A stretch of DNA of 64,000 nucleotides from Edolisoma coerulescens (lineage: Eukaryota; Chordata; Aves; Passeriformes; Campephagidae). Made by a program: the position numbers and the translations under genes. The notes under the pieces are model-generated. The model ran no database searches, was not told where the DNA came from, and was given only the letters and a program-made list of their open reading frames with translations. Numbering within the stretch: the first letter of the stretch is position 1; the number at the start of each line of letters is the position of its first letter. The stretch is taken from contig VWZW01004324.1 in the NCBI GenBank assembly GCA_013397115.1, positions 2,100,993-2,164,992 of the forward strand, written 5' to 3'. Positions 48,346 through 61,900 of the stretch are shown here, piece after piece.

Positions 48346-51300
48346 TTAAAATCAGCCTCTTCTTCCTTTCTCACTTTTCCTCCTCCACGTGAACTTAAAT
48401 TATGAAACAGTTTGGCCTCAACCCTAAGACCAAGTCTATCTGTCTGCACTCCTCCAGGATGAGGAAGGCCTCTGCTCTTGGCACAAGGATGTCCATGTTT
48501 TGACTCATTCTTTATTAAACCCTGGTCAGTCCCTGTATCAAATGGTGACAACTATGAACCCTTCTTACTGTAACTGTATTGTCAATGCAGATTGCATGGA
48601 CATACAAAAATTCTTTGGCTAATTAAAGAGATTGAGACATTTCACTCTTTAGTTAGGGGTGGTCATGATGAAGTTCATGTATATTTCTATCAGATGTGTA
48701 GTACCTTATCTCTCCGACTCCAGAAGTATGTTTTCTTGGATATGAACATAAAATGTGGAGTTCTTACCCTGAAACACCTGTTCAAATTAGATATGACACA
48801 GTAGGGCAATAACTGGAAATAAGAAGTTTTGAGAGACAGATTTTCTTGCTCCTGCTGTATTTCACTTTCAGTCAAAAAAGTACTCAGACTGGAGGCCCAC
48901 AATGGAAATAATCTGGAAAAGGAAAGTTAGTTTGAGGAATGGGAGGCATCTGACGAAAATACCAGCTACTGGAAGAGCTACCAAAAGAGTACAACATGGT
49001 TGAAGTCAAATAAGACTGATATGTGATAGAACTTGATGGGGATAGAAGTGTAGTTGTGAAGCTACGGCCATCGGTGTCAAGAGGTGACATTTGGTATGGT
49101 ACAGAAAGTGGCTAGAGTGCACTAAGGCACTTTTGTTTTGGTGCTGTGGTAGAAGGCAGTGGTCCCAGCCTGTTATTTTGCCTAGAAAGGAACTGTGGAG
49201 GTGAGGGTCTGAGATGTCCAATAAGAGGACTGAGCAATCCCCCATCTGTCCTCAGCAAACTGCTTCGTTAATTGGGCACTATTATCTCAGTGAACAGAGC
49301 TCTCTCCTGGACTCACCTGTGATTAAGACCCAATGCTAAAGTGTGTCTGTGAAAGACAGAGCATCTAGTACAGGTTTGATATGGTCAGCCTTGGGGTGAG
49401 TTCCTTCTGCCCAAGCTGCTGTGAGTAAACTGTACCTCTGACTCTGAAATGTCTTAATTCATCTAAAGCCATTTTCCAAACATATCTTTCAGTGATTCTT
49501 TTGTGGTAGTCGTGTTGATGGGCCATCTGTCTCACTCCACAGCAAAAGGAATCTATTTGACCTCTGGAGACCTGCTCCTCTGTAGCTCTGATCTGTGGTC
49601 AAGTCAGTTCCTGTGTCATTAACACGTATTTTGCAGTACTGGTTTGAGATGGGTCTAATTTCTCAATATCTATCACAGCTTCAAAAGAAGCAGTGGATTA
49701 AGTGTTCTGGCACTACCGATACAGAGGTGACACTACGTGTTTTAGTCTTTCATGTCCTGTGCTATGAGCAAATCTCTTTCGTTCTCAGTGAGCCTCTCTA
49801 AGAAAGGAAGAGCAGCTGTGCCTTGCTCAAGAGTGACACCGCCTGCCTGGGGAAAGGCAGCAGTCCTGGAATGGATGATGGAGGCTGAGAGGGGAACAGG
49901 CTTTCATGGAAAAGAGGACAGGTTCTAGAGAAGGCAAGGATCAAAGCTGCCAAAAGTATAAACGTGCCAGTAAGACAAGACAATTTCATACATATGTTAA
50001 TTGTGCTAGGGAAGACCAGGACATCCCCCTCAGCGTTTTCCCACTGAGTCTTCCAAGGAGTAGCAGATCTCCCAAAACAAACACTAGTTTTGGTCTTAAG
50101 GCTTCTGAAATCTTCAGGGAAGTCATTGGTGCATTTTAAGCCATTGCTAGAATTAACATAAGTCTAAATTGATCTGTCATGGACAAGGTCTCCCATGAGA
50201 AGAAGACAGTGGGTAAAGGGTTGTATAACCAAACACCTCAGTTAATTGAGTGACGAATGAGTGTTGTGTGGGGCCCAGCAGGCAGAGCACATAAATAAAA
50301 TTAATCACTGAGGGGATCAGTCAAGTGAATTTAATCAGGTATTTAATAAATAAGTTATCAGGCTTTAAGCCTATACAATTCCCTCAGTGCACTTGGATTT
50401 CACACTGTCTAAAGTGAAATCCATCTGACCAAGAATACTTACCACCAAGTCAGCTGTCTAAATTCAGTGGAGAGAAATGAGTGCTTCTGCAGCATGGTTA
50501 ATTTAATATGTAAATTTGATATAACAAACAATTCAGGTCACATGTCTCATGTCCTAGAAGTTTCCATTTCTTTCCTTTGACTACCGGGAGAGCTTAGTGG
50601 GACCAGTGCAGATTCAGACTGGATTCAGCAGATCTGTAGAGAAAATAAAGTTGGGTGCTGAGTTGCCTAAGCCCCCTTTCATATATACTTCACAGGCCGT
50701 ATAGGAATTTGACCTTTTCTGGTTCTATTGTTTGAACAATCATTTACAGAAGAACACTTGCAGACTGAATCTTCTGGTTTTGTTTCGGCTGAAAGAAATA
50801 CAGATCATGGTTCTGAGGCCACTCTGCACTGCTAAACCAAAGGGCAGCAGCTAGGAACAATTGGAAAATTCTTTTTGAAAGTACATTGCTGCTGTAAACT
50901 AAAATGCTGAGGTCTCTAAGCACAAGATTTATCTTGTGCTACAGATGCCATATCACCTTGTCTTGTGACCAGAGCTTATTTCTGGACCTGCCATCTGGCT
51001 GATTGACTGTGTTGCTCCTGATCTGAATGTGCTTTGGGCAAGTATTTCTGTGTTTGCTCACTAAATGCTCATTGATTGGAAGAAGGAAGAGAAATGCCAT
51101 AAGAATACTTCAAGCAAACACAGGAAGGAAGTCAATGTCAATAAAGTGTGGTGTGTTTCACTACTTTTTGCTATGGAAACTTCTCTGGAAACAGTAAGAA
51201 AAGGAATTCAGATCGGACAAAACAATTCAGGATGGAAAACATTTTGCTTATTTTCAAAAGTTATTCAACCTGTTAAAGCTTTCTATGAAGTAATCATAAC

Positions 51301-54029
51301 AACAGAATATTTATATTTTGGAGGCCAAATTTCTTTTTGCTATCATCTTTAGCCTCCTCTGTTAATTCATCAGTCTGACAAAATATTACATTGATGCAAC
51401 TTTGTCCCTTTCAACAGCTCTTGGCTCTACAATTAAGTAGAACACAGATGTGCATTTCATTTTCTTCGTAACAAATGTGGTGAACTTTTTAATACATGGA
51501 TGTGACTCAAGCCCTGCGCACAGTCCAAACCCAAGAGTTCATTAAAAGGTCCTTCACTTTCACACAGTCCTGTTGCAATTGTTTTGCCCTCACATGACTG
51601 CAGGCCGTGTAGGAACACATCGGTGTTGCTACCAAAGAAGGTTTCAAACTGGGGCAGATCTGCTCTTGCTTTTTTAGGAATATGAAACAGGTCAGTGCCC
51701 TTTGGGTTATGAGTCCAGTCTCTTGCTATTGCAAACAGTCACACTGTATGTCTTTGCTTAAGTGCTTTTCAAAGTACTCAGATCAAGATCAAGTGTGAGT
51801 TCTTTGTACTGCCTGTCCTTTAACAATTCTCTGAGGTCATTGTGGTAGAGAAATGACCAATGGAGTTGACCATTAACACTTTGAAGAAAAACACTAATTA
51901 ATGGCTATTACATTCCAGTTCTTCTTAGCTCATCAGAAAATGCGTCTTAAGAAGAATGCCTGATAGTAACAGGATTCTTTACAAAGAAAAGTCACCTTGG
52001 AGAAAAAAAGCAAAGATAAAAATAACCCAGGATTTCATTTCACGTTATATCTTGATCCTGACTGAAGGTTCAGCTGTGCCAGAGGAATAGGAAACATGAG
52101 GACCGTACAGTGTCCGACAAGACAGATTTGAGGACTCGGTTTCTTTTACTGTCTCAGCTCTGCCTGTGTATGCCATAATCACGCAATGAGTGTTCCCAAG
52201 TACAAAGAGGTCCAGGAAACTTAGGCGGCTTTCTTATCTCTCTGATAAGCTCTGGCACTCTCCCTATTACAGATGATTTCCTTACAGACTTTTGAACATA
52301 TTAAACAAAAGAGAAATGCAGCTGGTCAAGCTCCAGCAAATGCACTGACAGGATCTTCCTCTCTCTCATTGGGATATCCTGTTGGTAGTAGGACATCAGT
52401 CAGATGTTACTAAATTCGGGTCACAGTCCAGTGGAAAACAGTTACAAATGTTTAATACAAGACACTTCACTCAGTGTCTTCAAGCATTACAGCTGTGCAC
52501 ACATTCAAACAGAGACTGATAGTGTTTTTGGAGAAAGTGAATGTCCTGGCAGAAAGATGAAGCACCAACTGTTTACACTTCTGAAGCCAACTATACATTA
52601 CAGTCCATTCAGCCTCTAGGGCTGCACAGCGGAATCATTCTTTTAGCAAAGTCATATTTTCCCCTCACAAAGAAAGATAAAATAAAAGGCATTCAATACT
52701 AGCAGAGCTTCCCTATAAACCACCATGACAATTTTTGTCCGTGTTGCACACTGCAACATAGAATTAGACCTAGAGCTGAACAAAGTGTTCTGAGCAGACA
52801 GCATATTCACCAGATTTATGACATATGTGCACTGAGTGCTTCAAGTCTCAGTGAAAACCCAGGAAATATTTTCAGGGGATAAGGATGAAGATGAGGGAGG
52901 AAGTTTTACCCCTGAGTTTTTGCCCCAAACCTTGAAGAACCTGAACTCTAACTGTAGTCTCTTTTTCTCTTAGAAATAACAATTGGTCTTTACATCAAAG
53001 ACTAATTGCCTACACTGCAGGCATAGAGCTTGCTTAGTTCATGGAATTAGAGAGAAGAGCTATAGGACTGATTATTTCAATCACCTGCATAATCTTTTTT
53101 TTTTTTTTCTGTTGATGGTATTTTTTGGGAGTGTTTCTGTACTAAACAGGAAAGAGTCTGCCTAAGTTTCTGGATGTGTTTATTTTTCTTGAAAAATAAG
53201 GTTGAAGCTCTTTAAAAGGTTTTTTTGCAGATAAGACTCTCTCTAGGGAATGGCAGAACAATCAAAACCTTTTCATTCTCTCTTCCACTAAAACACCACA
53301 TTTGAGCTAGTTGCATTATCTTCAGGTTTTAAAAAGCCCAAGTTCCTTCCTGACTAAGGTAGAAATACATAAAATACTGGGACCAAGATTTATTGGCTAT
53401 TTACAGACTACTTTACATTCCATTTTCTTCTGGCAAATCCAAGCAAAGTAATTGTGTTGGCATGTACATGCATGGCCTTGTTTGCGAAGGGTATGGCCAC
53501 ATATTCCCATGCAGCTGCATTGGTTGGCTGGTTTATTGACGTGCCCTGGCTGTACATTTCCCCTTGTACTACAGCAGAGTGATGAAAAATATCCCAATAC
53601 ATGCCTGGACCCTCAGTTCACTCTTGTCCTGACTCAGGTGGAGACTGTTTTGGGAACTTTTCAGAAAATTAAGTGTTCTGAAACCATTTCCCTGAAATGT
53701 TCTGATTGTCCAGATTTATCATTTCCAACCAAAAAGCTAAAACCTCAGACAGAATATGAGGTAAAAAATTTGAGAGACTGCGTTTTTTATGATGTCCTAT
53801 CACATTTGAAATAAGTGGATGTTTTTCCGGAAACTGCTGATCTTGCAGATCATTTTCTCCTGGAAATCTCTTCTTTCAGAAAGCTTTCCATTAGCCCCAA
53901 AAGCAGGAAGTTCAATGTTCCTCTCATATACAGCAATATTTCTTTTCTCTGTACATTCACATTTGCCTCTCTCTGCCTCTGTGTCTAGCTCTGTCCATCT
54001 GATAGACATCCCCAACAAGTGGGTCAGTC
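48346..54029. other. Long unique stretch, nothing firmly recognised
   Basis: Short frames only (at most 120 codons, 53452-53814, +), none with a recognisable domain. A segment at 49285-49320 weakly recalls a SINE head but is too short to call. A T-rich run lies at 53095-53110. Confidence 0.5.
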
Positions 54030-54115
54030 ACTAGAGAGGCAGACAGGAAACCAAAGCTTTGGGTTTATTGCTGACTTGCTATATGAGTGTGGCTGTCACA
54101 CATCTCCCTTCAGCC
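54030..54115 (+). repeat. Possible MIR-type SINE relic
   Basis: 'gaggcagacaggaaaccaaagctttgggtttattgctgac' followed by 'gagtgtggctgtcacacatctccct' follows the MIR order ('caggagacctgggttctattcctgac' then 'gtgtgaccttgggcaagtcacttccct'). Short and diverged, so moderate support only. Confidence 0.48.
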
Positions 54116-54181
54116 CATTGCAGGAGCTGTTTATTTACGCCTCAAGCTCTTCAGCACAGGGCCTTTCCTTTGTTGCCCAAT

Positions 54182-54382
54182 AGATTCATAGATTCATAGA
54201 CTATCTGGAGTTGGAAGGAGCCCACAAGAATCATCAAGTCCAGCTCCTGTCTCTGCACAGGACAACCCCAAGGATCACACCATGTTCTGGAGAGAATTGT
54301 CCAAATGCTTCTTGAATTTTGTCAGTCTTGGTGCTGTGACCATTCCCCTGGGGGTCCTGTTCCAGTGCCCAGCCACCCACTG
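54182..54382 (-). mobile_element. CR1 LINE 3'-end fragment
   Basis: On the + strand it begins with the tail repeat AGATTCATAGATTCATAGAC. It continues with 'tatctggagttggaaggagcccacaagaatcatcaagtcc', 'ggatcacaccatgttctggagagaattgtccaaatgcttcttgaa' and 'ggtgctgtgaccattcccctgggg', the reverse complement of a CR1 3' UTR. Similarity ends near 54382, so it is a ~200 bp 5'-truncated copy. Confidence 0.93.
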
Positions 54383-57300
54383 TGTTCCTGGCCTGTAGAT
54401 GGGGACTGCAGCCTTGCTTTGGCCTCTCACCACCACTGTCCCACAAAAAACTATGCCTGTTTTGATTGATCTCTTCCCAGTGTTCTGCTTCTGGCAGCAC
54501 TTGGCTCTAGGATCACTCCGATTTAAACTTCTCATTATATTATTTAGATTACAAACTTTTTTCTTCATTTTTTCCCCATTTTGACCTGTAAGCACATCAG
54601 TCTGGCAAGTGTGTGTTGGTGTTTTTGGAGTACAGGTTTCTTGCACTGGTGTCCCCCCTGTGCAAACAGCAGCTCCCCCATGCAACAGGGGGTGGAAAAG
54701 TACAAGGAGAGGGAGTGCTTTCAGGACCAGTGGGACAATGGGGGTGTCCTCATTCCCTCAGAATTCATAGTTTTTTGTCCCTTTTGTCATATCCCTGCCC
54801 ACTGGCTGTTTTCTGTCTTTTTTTCAGCATTTCTTCATTCAGTTTTCTTCATTCAGCTTCTTCTGTAGGTTTGACAACTTTGCTGCTACTGTTGTGCATA
54901 AGTGCTCCAGGAGCAGGCACTTTCAGGTGCTCTGGAGCACTGTCTGTAGCAGCCATTAACAAAATGAGCCAGATGTGTGCCAACTTCCAGGCAGCCTCTG
55001 CACAAAGCAGGGAATTCTGTTATCTCTGGGAAACCACACACCACTTCAGTGTGAGCGCTTCTCAGAGCCCATCTGACAACCTCTCAGCCTTGGTCGTACG
55101 CTTTCCCTGCAGCAAGTGCACTGACTGGTTACCGGAGAGAACAAGCAAAGCTGTGAGCAGTGGAACTAACACAGCCCAGCTCCCTGCTGATTTCTGCTGC
55201 CTGGCTGTTCCCTCTGACACCTAGCAAAGTCTGAACTCAGATCTTAGCAGTTCCCCACTGCTGGGGCAGTCGCAACATTGCTTTTCTGAGCATAATCTGG
55301 TGTCTAATAAAGCCTGAATTAACCGAACAGCCTGCTTCTCAGTTGGGTGCACACGTAAGCTGCATCTATACTAATAAATTAAACAATACTCAGGAATGTT
55401 CCCAAGCACTGGAACTTGACCAGCTATGTTGTTAAATTGTGAGAATATTGGCTGGCATAGTTTTGACCAGACAAAACTGGCACCCTTTTAAACAATTCCC
55501 AAGAACTGCTTAGGAGTTAAAAGAGGGCAAGGTCCACCAAAATAGGCGCTTGGACATGGTCATCCTCTTTGGGAAGGTAAGAGAGTTTAATGGTATGCAA
55601 ACTGTGTGTTCTGTGCCAGTTGGCTTCAGGTGCAGAGAACAGTATGAGGCATGATTAATTCACCACTGTAGATGTGGCCACAGTGTATTTTTGCTACACC
55701 CAGTTACTGATTTTCATAACACTTGTGGGAATATAATGTCTTTGAAATTACCCTGCTTTTGTTTCACTGGATTCAACTGACTGGTAGAGAGATGTGCACC
55801 TGCTTCCATAAGCACATCCCCACCAACACATGCACACACCCAGACACACTTAAATATCTGCTTGCATATGCACCTCTGCATGTGCATACTTAAACACATA
55901 CATACATTTACAGAATTGTGCATGCCATTTTTTTGCTTAAAGACTCACAACATCTTATCACAGCTGCCTACAGATATGTGGTTGAGAAAGCATTTCCTGA
56001 TTCATAGGGGCAGTGATTGACAGTATTTCAGGGGAAGATCTATCCTTTAATAAAGTAGGTTTATTTCCTAGGATCTGCAGGACTATTCCATTTAATAAAG
56101 TCAGCCCAGGCATTGCTGAAGATGCACTGAAACTCTTGGTACCTTGACTGGTTGTAGGATGTTAGAGTCTTGTCTTGTGCTGTTTGGAGCTGGAGAAGCT
56201 GTTAATGTGAAGGGGTTTTTGGCTAATGAGCCATGTCAGGGACCCTGGTGGATCTGAGTACCTGGCCTGAGTGGTGCAGAGCCCCTACATCACTCTGCAG
56301 AGAGCTCTACACTGACGAGTGATTCACCAGCAGCCAGAAGGAGCACAGAGCAATGCCATATGCTCTTTTCAGCCGTGCAGGCTCATACAAGGCTGCAAAA
56401 ATAACAGGGCAAGATTTGCAGACTCGAAACCAGGCATTGATACCATGCCCACAGGAACAGCAGAAACTTCATGTCCCAGTGAGCTCCCAATGGGATAAGT
56501 GAGCTAAACCCATTGAAACTCAGTGGGCTCATTTACCACCACTAGACCTTTCTCTGTTGTAGCTGTATCAGGAGTTACCTTGACAATCCTGTGTCACACT
56601 GATTCAGTTTGGAGGCCACAAGCTCATGCTTGGTTATGTTCAGTTCTGTCAGGCTCTCTGAAGTCCACAAATCTGCCAAACACTCCTCAGTCAACTTGTG
56701 TGCACATCATCACTCTGAAAACCCCAGGTGTGTCTGTGTTTTTGGGGGATCCTCAGAGCCTACATCAATGATCAGCCTGACCTGAAATGGAAGGAAAGAT
56801 TTGTGGGATTTAGATTGCTCAAACTCCACAGGCTGCAGAGAGGATTTTGTCCCCAGGTATTTATTGTTAAATGAGGAGTAATAACCTGTACGATGGGTAG
56901 AATACAATGAATTCCCTCAGTTACTATTTTTGTAAGCAAATCAAGTTTTTTAAGGTGAGTTAATGATGACCTTTCCTCTACAGCACTCAGCCCTGAAGAC
57001 ACCAAGTTGGAACAGATGGGTAACACGCTGGTATTTTGCAATATGTTCAGAGAAATAACTGCACCCAGAAATTAAAATAAGGCTTTGGGTGCCAAATAGC
57101 AGAGAAGTTGTTGGTTTTTTTTGGTTTGTTTTTTTTTTAAGCATATGTTCTCATAAGCAAGCAGAAGAATTCCGGCAGCAGCCTGAAGGGGAGAAACGCC
57201 GTCTGTCAGGCAATTCCTCTGACATGCAAAAGCCAGTGATTTACCACGTGAGCAGCACAGAGTGAACTTCCAAAGGCCTGCAGCTCCTGAGAGGTTTTGC

Positions 57301-58617
57301 ATATGTCTTGCAGTGCCAAACTGCAGTTCCAGACTCTGGGCAAAACATCTGTACCCTGCCCACACAAGAGGAATGCTGGAGGTGACCTGGAAAGAGGCAA
57401 ATGAAGAAGATTGCCTTCATTCACTTCATTACCAGGAAGTCTAAAAGTCACCATTCTCCATTTTTCCCTTTAAAAACCTCATGTTTGGGAGATCTTTTCT
57501 TTCTTTTGGTTCATCTACAATATAAAGTATTTTTTAACCAATGAATGAAGATTTTTTGAACCTTAGTTGCTAAGCTGGGCATGTGTTTGTTTCACAGAAT
57601 TCCCTTTTCGCAGTCCTTGGTCAGATATCTGAATTAATCATGAATACTTTGATGTGAATTAATAAACACTGGAACAGGTCTTTATTATTTGTTCTTCTGT
57701 TCTTGAATTTTTTATGAAATGCTGTGTAGACAAGTTTATAATCTTTGCTATCGAGACAAGACATGTAATGTAAAATGAAGCAGATGTGTTCAGAGAGGGG
57801 AACAACATTTTCTCTTGTTTTCATATATAGTTTTTGAAGAAAGCAGAATACACATTGAAGCTATTTATGCTGCTTCAAAGGTCGTTATTTTTAAAAGTTG
57901 ATCAAAAAATAACAGGAAAAGGAACTTGTTGAGACAAAAATGAGAAACTGGATTTCAAACACCTTCATGAACCTCAGGTGATCTACATTAATACAAGCAG
58001 TTTGTGCAAAAGGAAAAAATGGCAGACATCTTTTGAACATATCAGCTAAAAAGTGCATAAAGGAACAGTAGCAGTTATAATTTGTCAGATTTTCTAAAGG
58101 TCTCAGAAGAATCTTTGCAGGAGACTTTTTAAAGAATTGAAATAGTCATGCATGAGATGTCAGGCTCTTTCATGAATCTGGAACTGTCAAAAAAGTTGGA
58201 AACAAAGAATAATGATTTCTCTTTTTTTTCAGTACAGCATAAAGTTAAGCACTAGAAAGCCTGAGGGGCTGTTGCACTCATGATAGTTGTCAGGTGTACT
58301 GGAAATTTGAAAGAAGCAGCATGTAGTGATCAAAGAAGTAGCAAATCTGGGAGGTAATATAAGTATCTACAGAAGTTGTGCTATTAGCCAACACCAAAGA
58401 GCTTTATAGGGATCTAGGAAAGACAAGTGAGTGGTCATTTATGGTGACCAAGGAGTTTCTGTGCTTTGACAAACACAAATTTAATTAATTCTAGAAGAAA
58501 TAATTTGAACTGTTTGCTGTGAGATTCTTACCCATTCAGGAATGACGTTTTTATAGCATTAAGCTCTGGAAATTTTTTTTGTAAGAATGATTAAAGAATC
58601 TCTACCTCTACATATAT
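54383..58617. other. Unique sequence with the window's longest open frame
   Basis: The longest frame of the window (54613-55224, +, 203 codons) opens with GTG, and its first in-frame ATG comes late (MSQMCANFQ...). The translation is leucine/serine-rich without a recognisable domain, and an equally unrecognised 136-codon frame runs antisense. CA-rich sequence with CACACACC and TGCATGTGCAT words spans 55795-55915. A T-rich run lies near 57113-57139. No gene called. Confidence 0.5.
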
Positions 58618-58732
58618 TTAAGATCAAATATGAGAAACATCTCTTGTTTTGGATTACCTGATCCAAATTCAAAGCTTCGGGAGGGACAAAACGATCTCCT
58701 AGGTCCCTTCCTAAGAAAATATGATTAGGAAG
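58618..58732 (+). mobile_element. Possible old CR1 3' end
   Basis: 'gggagggacaaaacgatctcctaggtcccttcc' (58678-58712), followed by ATATGATTAGG, resembles the CR1 terminal block 'gaggactggatgatctcctaaggtcccttccaacc...ctatgatt'. The preceding 60 bases fit only loosely. Old or partial copy. Confidence 0.5.
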
Positions 58733-58799
58733 GTCAATGTAAATATTTGCTGTATAAATAGCATCATTCAGAAGAGTAATTCAGTACGTTAAGAATTTT

Positions 58800-58910
58800 A
58801 CATATATTTGAATACTCACATACACACATATATATATACACACACATCTATGTATAGAATATGTATATATGGATAGATATAGATAGATATAGATATATAT
58901 AGATATATAA
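58800..58910. repeat. Compound (TA)/(CA)/(TAGATA) microsatellite
   Basis: Mixed runs of ATATATATA, ACACACAC and GATAGATATAGATAGATATA, imperfect throughout. Interrupted units suggest an old, decayed simple repeat. Confidence 0.9.
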
Positions 58911-61900
58911 CTTACCTGCAGAGAGGCACAGGCACATATACATCAGCACACTATTGCTTCATTGTAATCAGGCCCTTGAACCTCACACGCAGAAGAACTT
59001 TCTCCATAACTACCATTTCTTGGAATCATAGCTAGAAACTCTCCCAACCTGCCCAAAATGAGGCAAAACTTAACTCAAGCTCGTTTCTGACCAAAGCATG
59101 TTCTGTAGTGTTTGTCCTCACTCACAGCAAGCTCTCTGGGTTACATCAGCCTCAATACAGTTGTGCTCTACAGGAATGCCTCTGCAGATCACAGGGCAAA
59201 GAAAAAACTGGTTCATTTTAGCCTCCCTTTACTAATGGGGGTTTTCAGAGGAGGAAATTCCCAAATACTAATGACCTACAGGGGATTAATGATGTTACTT
59301 GTAACATTATAAACAACACAAAATTGATGACATTGTATTTTGAGGTCTTACCAGGACCTTTTTTCATGCTACAAATAGGGGTCAAATTGCTAAGTTTCTA
59401 TCTATAACCATAATTTTGCGTGTTAAATATGTTATAAATGTGCTCATACTTGTAGGGATTTCTGTTCTAGGTCCATTAGAAGTGCCAGTATGTAATGAGA
59501 GACAGAGTTCTTGTACTACTTCCAAAAGCAAGACAAGCAAACACTAGTATATGCATATTAATAGTTAAATCCTATTCCAAGGTTATCAATATTTCCAGAT
59601 TTTGTTATGAAACAAGATCACTCATCAGTCAAAGTGGTGTAGGTCAGCTGTTCTGTTAATTCAGATGCAGGTCTGCCTATGTAGCAGTGTGTACCAGCTG
59701 AGCAGCTGTCTTTTACGAATGTATTTTCGTACCTTGACCTCAAGTTGTTAGGAAAAGGACTAGTTCTAGATATACTTGTTCCCAGAGTGGGTATTTTTCT
59801 ATATTCCGTTTGCTTTCTCCATCAGTTACATGATTTTTTTTTTTTCTTTGAAAAGAGAAAGCTTCAGTATTTCATAAAAACCTCCTTAGTTATTAAGTGT
59901 ATGAAACATCATTCCTAAAGCAGCACTGAATTTACAGAAACATAGATGAACTCCATCAACCAATGGGAGAAAAAACAGTAGGAAAACATAAAGGACATTG
60001 AGTAAGGGTTCTGTAACTTTCCTTAAACACATGAAATGCTCCAGATTATTTTGAATGTTGGTAGAAAGATATCAGAAGTATTTTGTTGCTATGTGTGTGT
60101 TTTAGCATTTTGATGGAACCCTCTGCTGTGATGTCTGGTGTATAGTGGATTATTATTGTTGTTTTGCTGGAAGTAGACTGGAGTGGAAGCATCAGACAGC
60201 ACTCAGGTACAGCCCCCTGGCTCACAGCCGCTTGAAACATGCAGAATTAGGAGAAAAAGAGAGGCTGGTCCTTCACTAAGTGAGGATTCCATTCCCCACT
60301 CTCTTCATGAGGGTAAGTCATGTAAAATAACGTGTTCATTGTTTTTGACTCGTGAAACAAAGGCTGAAGCCCTACTGAAGAAAAGTCCCATGATTCTTGC
60401 TCTTCTATACTGGCATCATGCCCTTCTTTCTATTTTCTTCCCAGTGTTTTCATTTCTTATCTTCTTGTAGATACTCAGCAGTTCAAGAACACTGGAGCGT
60501 GCTCAGAGCAGGTTTCAGAGGCTACAGATGAGTGAGTGCAGAAAAATCTCCCACGGAAGTCATGGGGTTAGAAAGAGTGAAGACTGTGGCATGGATTCAT
60601 GGTTTTGAAAAGCCCAGGATAATCTGATTTTCATGAGTGTGTGGCCCTACTTTTAAATTCATTGCCAAAGGGTGTTTTCTGGCCATTAGGACTTTACTGT
60701 TGTTACTATTAAATAATTAGAATGGCTTCCGGAATCCTTTGACCCAAAATTGCCAGCTCCAAAACAGATCTTCGACATAATTTGGATGTTAGCACAGGTC
60801 CGAGGCCATTTCCAGCAGGCTGTTTGCATGCAGCCACCATATATTGGCAAGGAAGGGGATTTCACAGTATGGACACAGACTCTGCTTCCAGGACATCTTG
60901 GTCCTCAAGAATGGTCCAAGATGTAGCTGCTGAGAGTAGAAACTTATGTCCAACCTACATGATCACCCAATATCTTTGCTCTACTGATTATTTCACAGAG
61001 AACTGAATTAACTTTGGGTAAGGTTCAACCATCTACACGTCTATCCAGACGTACCAAAACCCTCCAGAAAGTCACTTAGTATCCTGTGTAATCTCTTCCT
61101 CAGAACCATGCCTTCACAGCCTCCATCAGCTTCTTTCAGGATTTCCTCCTGTAGCAGAGAGCAGAGGCTCTCTGATAGAGATGGAGAGATAGAAGAGGGT
61201 TGCTGAGCAGACCTTAGACAAGGCACCACAGGGCTGTTTGCTCTTGATTTTCATTGGGAAACTTGGGTCCTGGCTCCGAGGCAGCTCAGCTCTTAAGCTT
61301 CATGCTCCTAATTTCAATTTTTTCCTTCTAGCTGGTTTGAAATGAGAAGTTCTTGATAGCTATTCACCCCAATGACTGTCTTTTATTTTGTTTTGAAGGC
61401 TGAACTGAACTAGGAGTTCAGCAGAGGATATACAATCTGGGAATGCAATTTTTTCCCCCAGAAGTTTTGTTTTCAAGGCAAAACCCCACAGCTGTAAGTG
61501 CCCCATCTTTTTGTTGGTGGTGGTGGGTTTTTTTGCATGCCCCAAAAAGGGACGACAGCCAGACCTTAAATCAGAAAATCACCAGTATTCAATATAGTGT
61601 CATTTTATATTCACTTGGAATTTACTGCTCTCTAATGACTTACTCCTCAAAGAGGTAACAGAAGAAATAACAAGTGATCTACTCAATGCCCGTTAATACC
61701 TAAAATCTATACATCCTCCCTAGAGAGAGTGATCTGTTTTGCGTCAATTTCTGAAAGAAAAAAATAACCCTAACACTTTCTTTATGATCTCCTTCCATTA
61801 GGAAAGGAAATAATTGTTTCTCATTGCATCAGATTCCCATTTTATTTATGGCAATCTTGCCCATTTGAAGGTGCCAAATAATTTTCTGAAACATACTTGA

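Noticed and set aside
49285..49325. Possible SINE head ('cagtgaacagagctctctcctgg')
   Set aside because: Too short, with no B box or downstream core. Probably chance similarity.
60470..60560. Possible CR1 start ('cactggagcgtgctcagagcagg' resembles 'tctggagcgtgtccagagaagg')
   Set aside because: Only about 25 bases resemble CR1 and nothing downstream continues the consensus.
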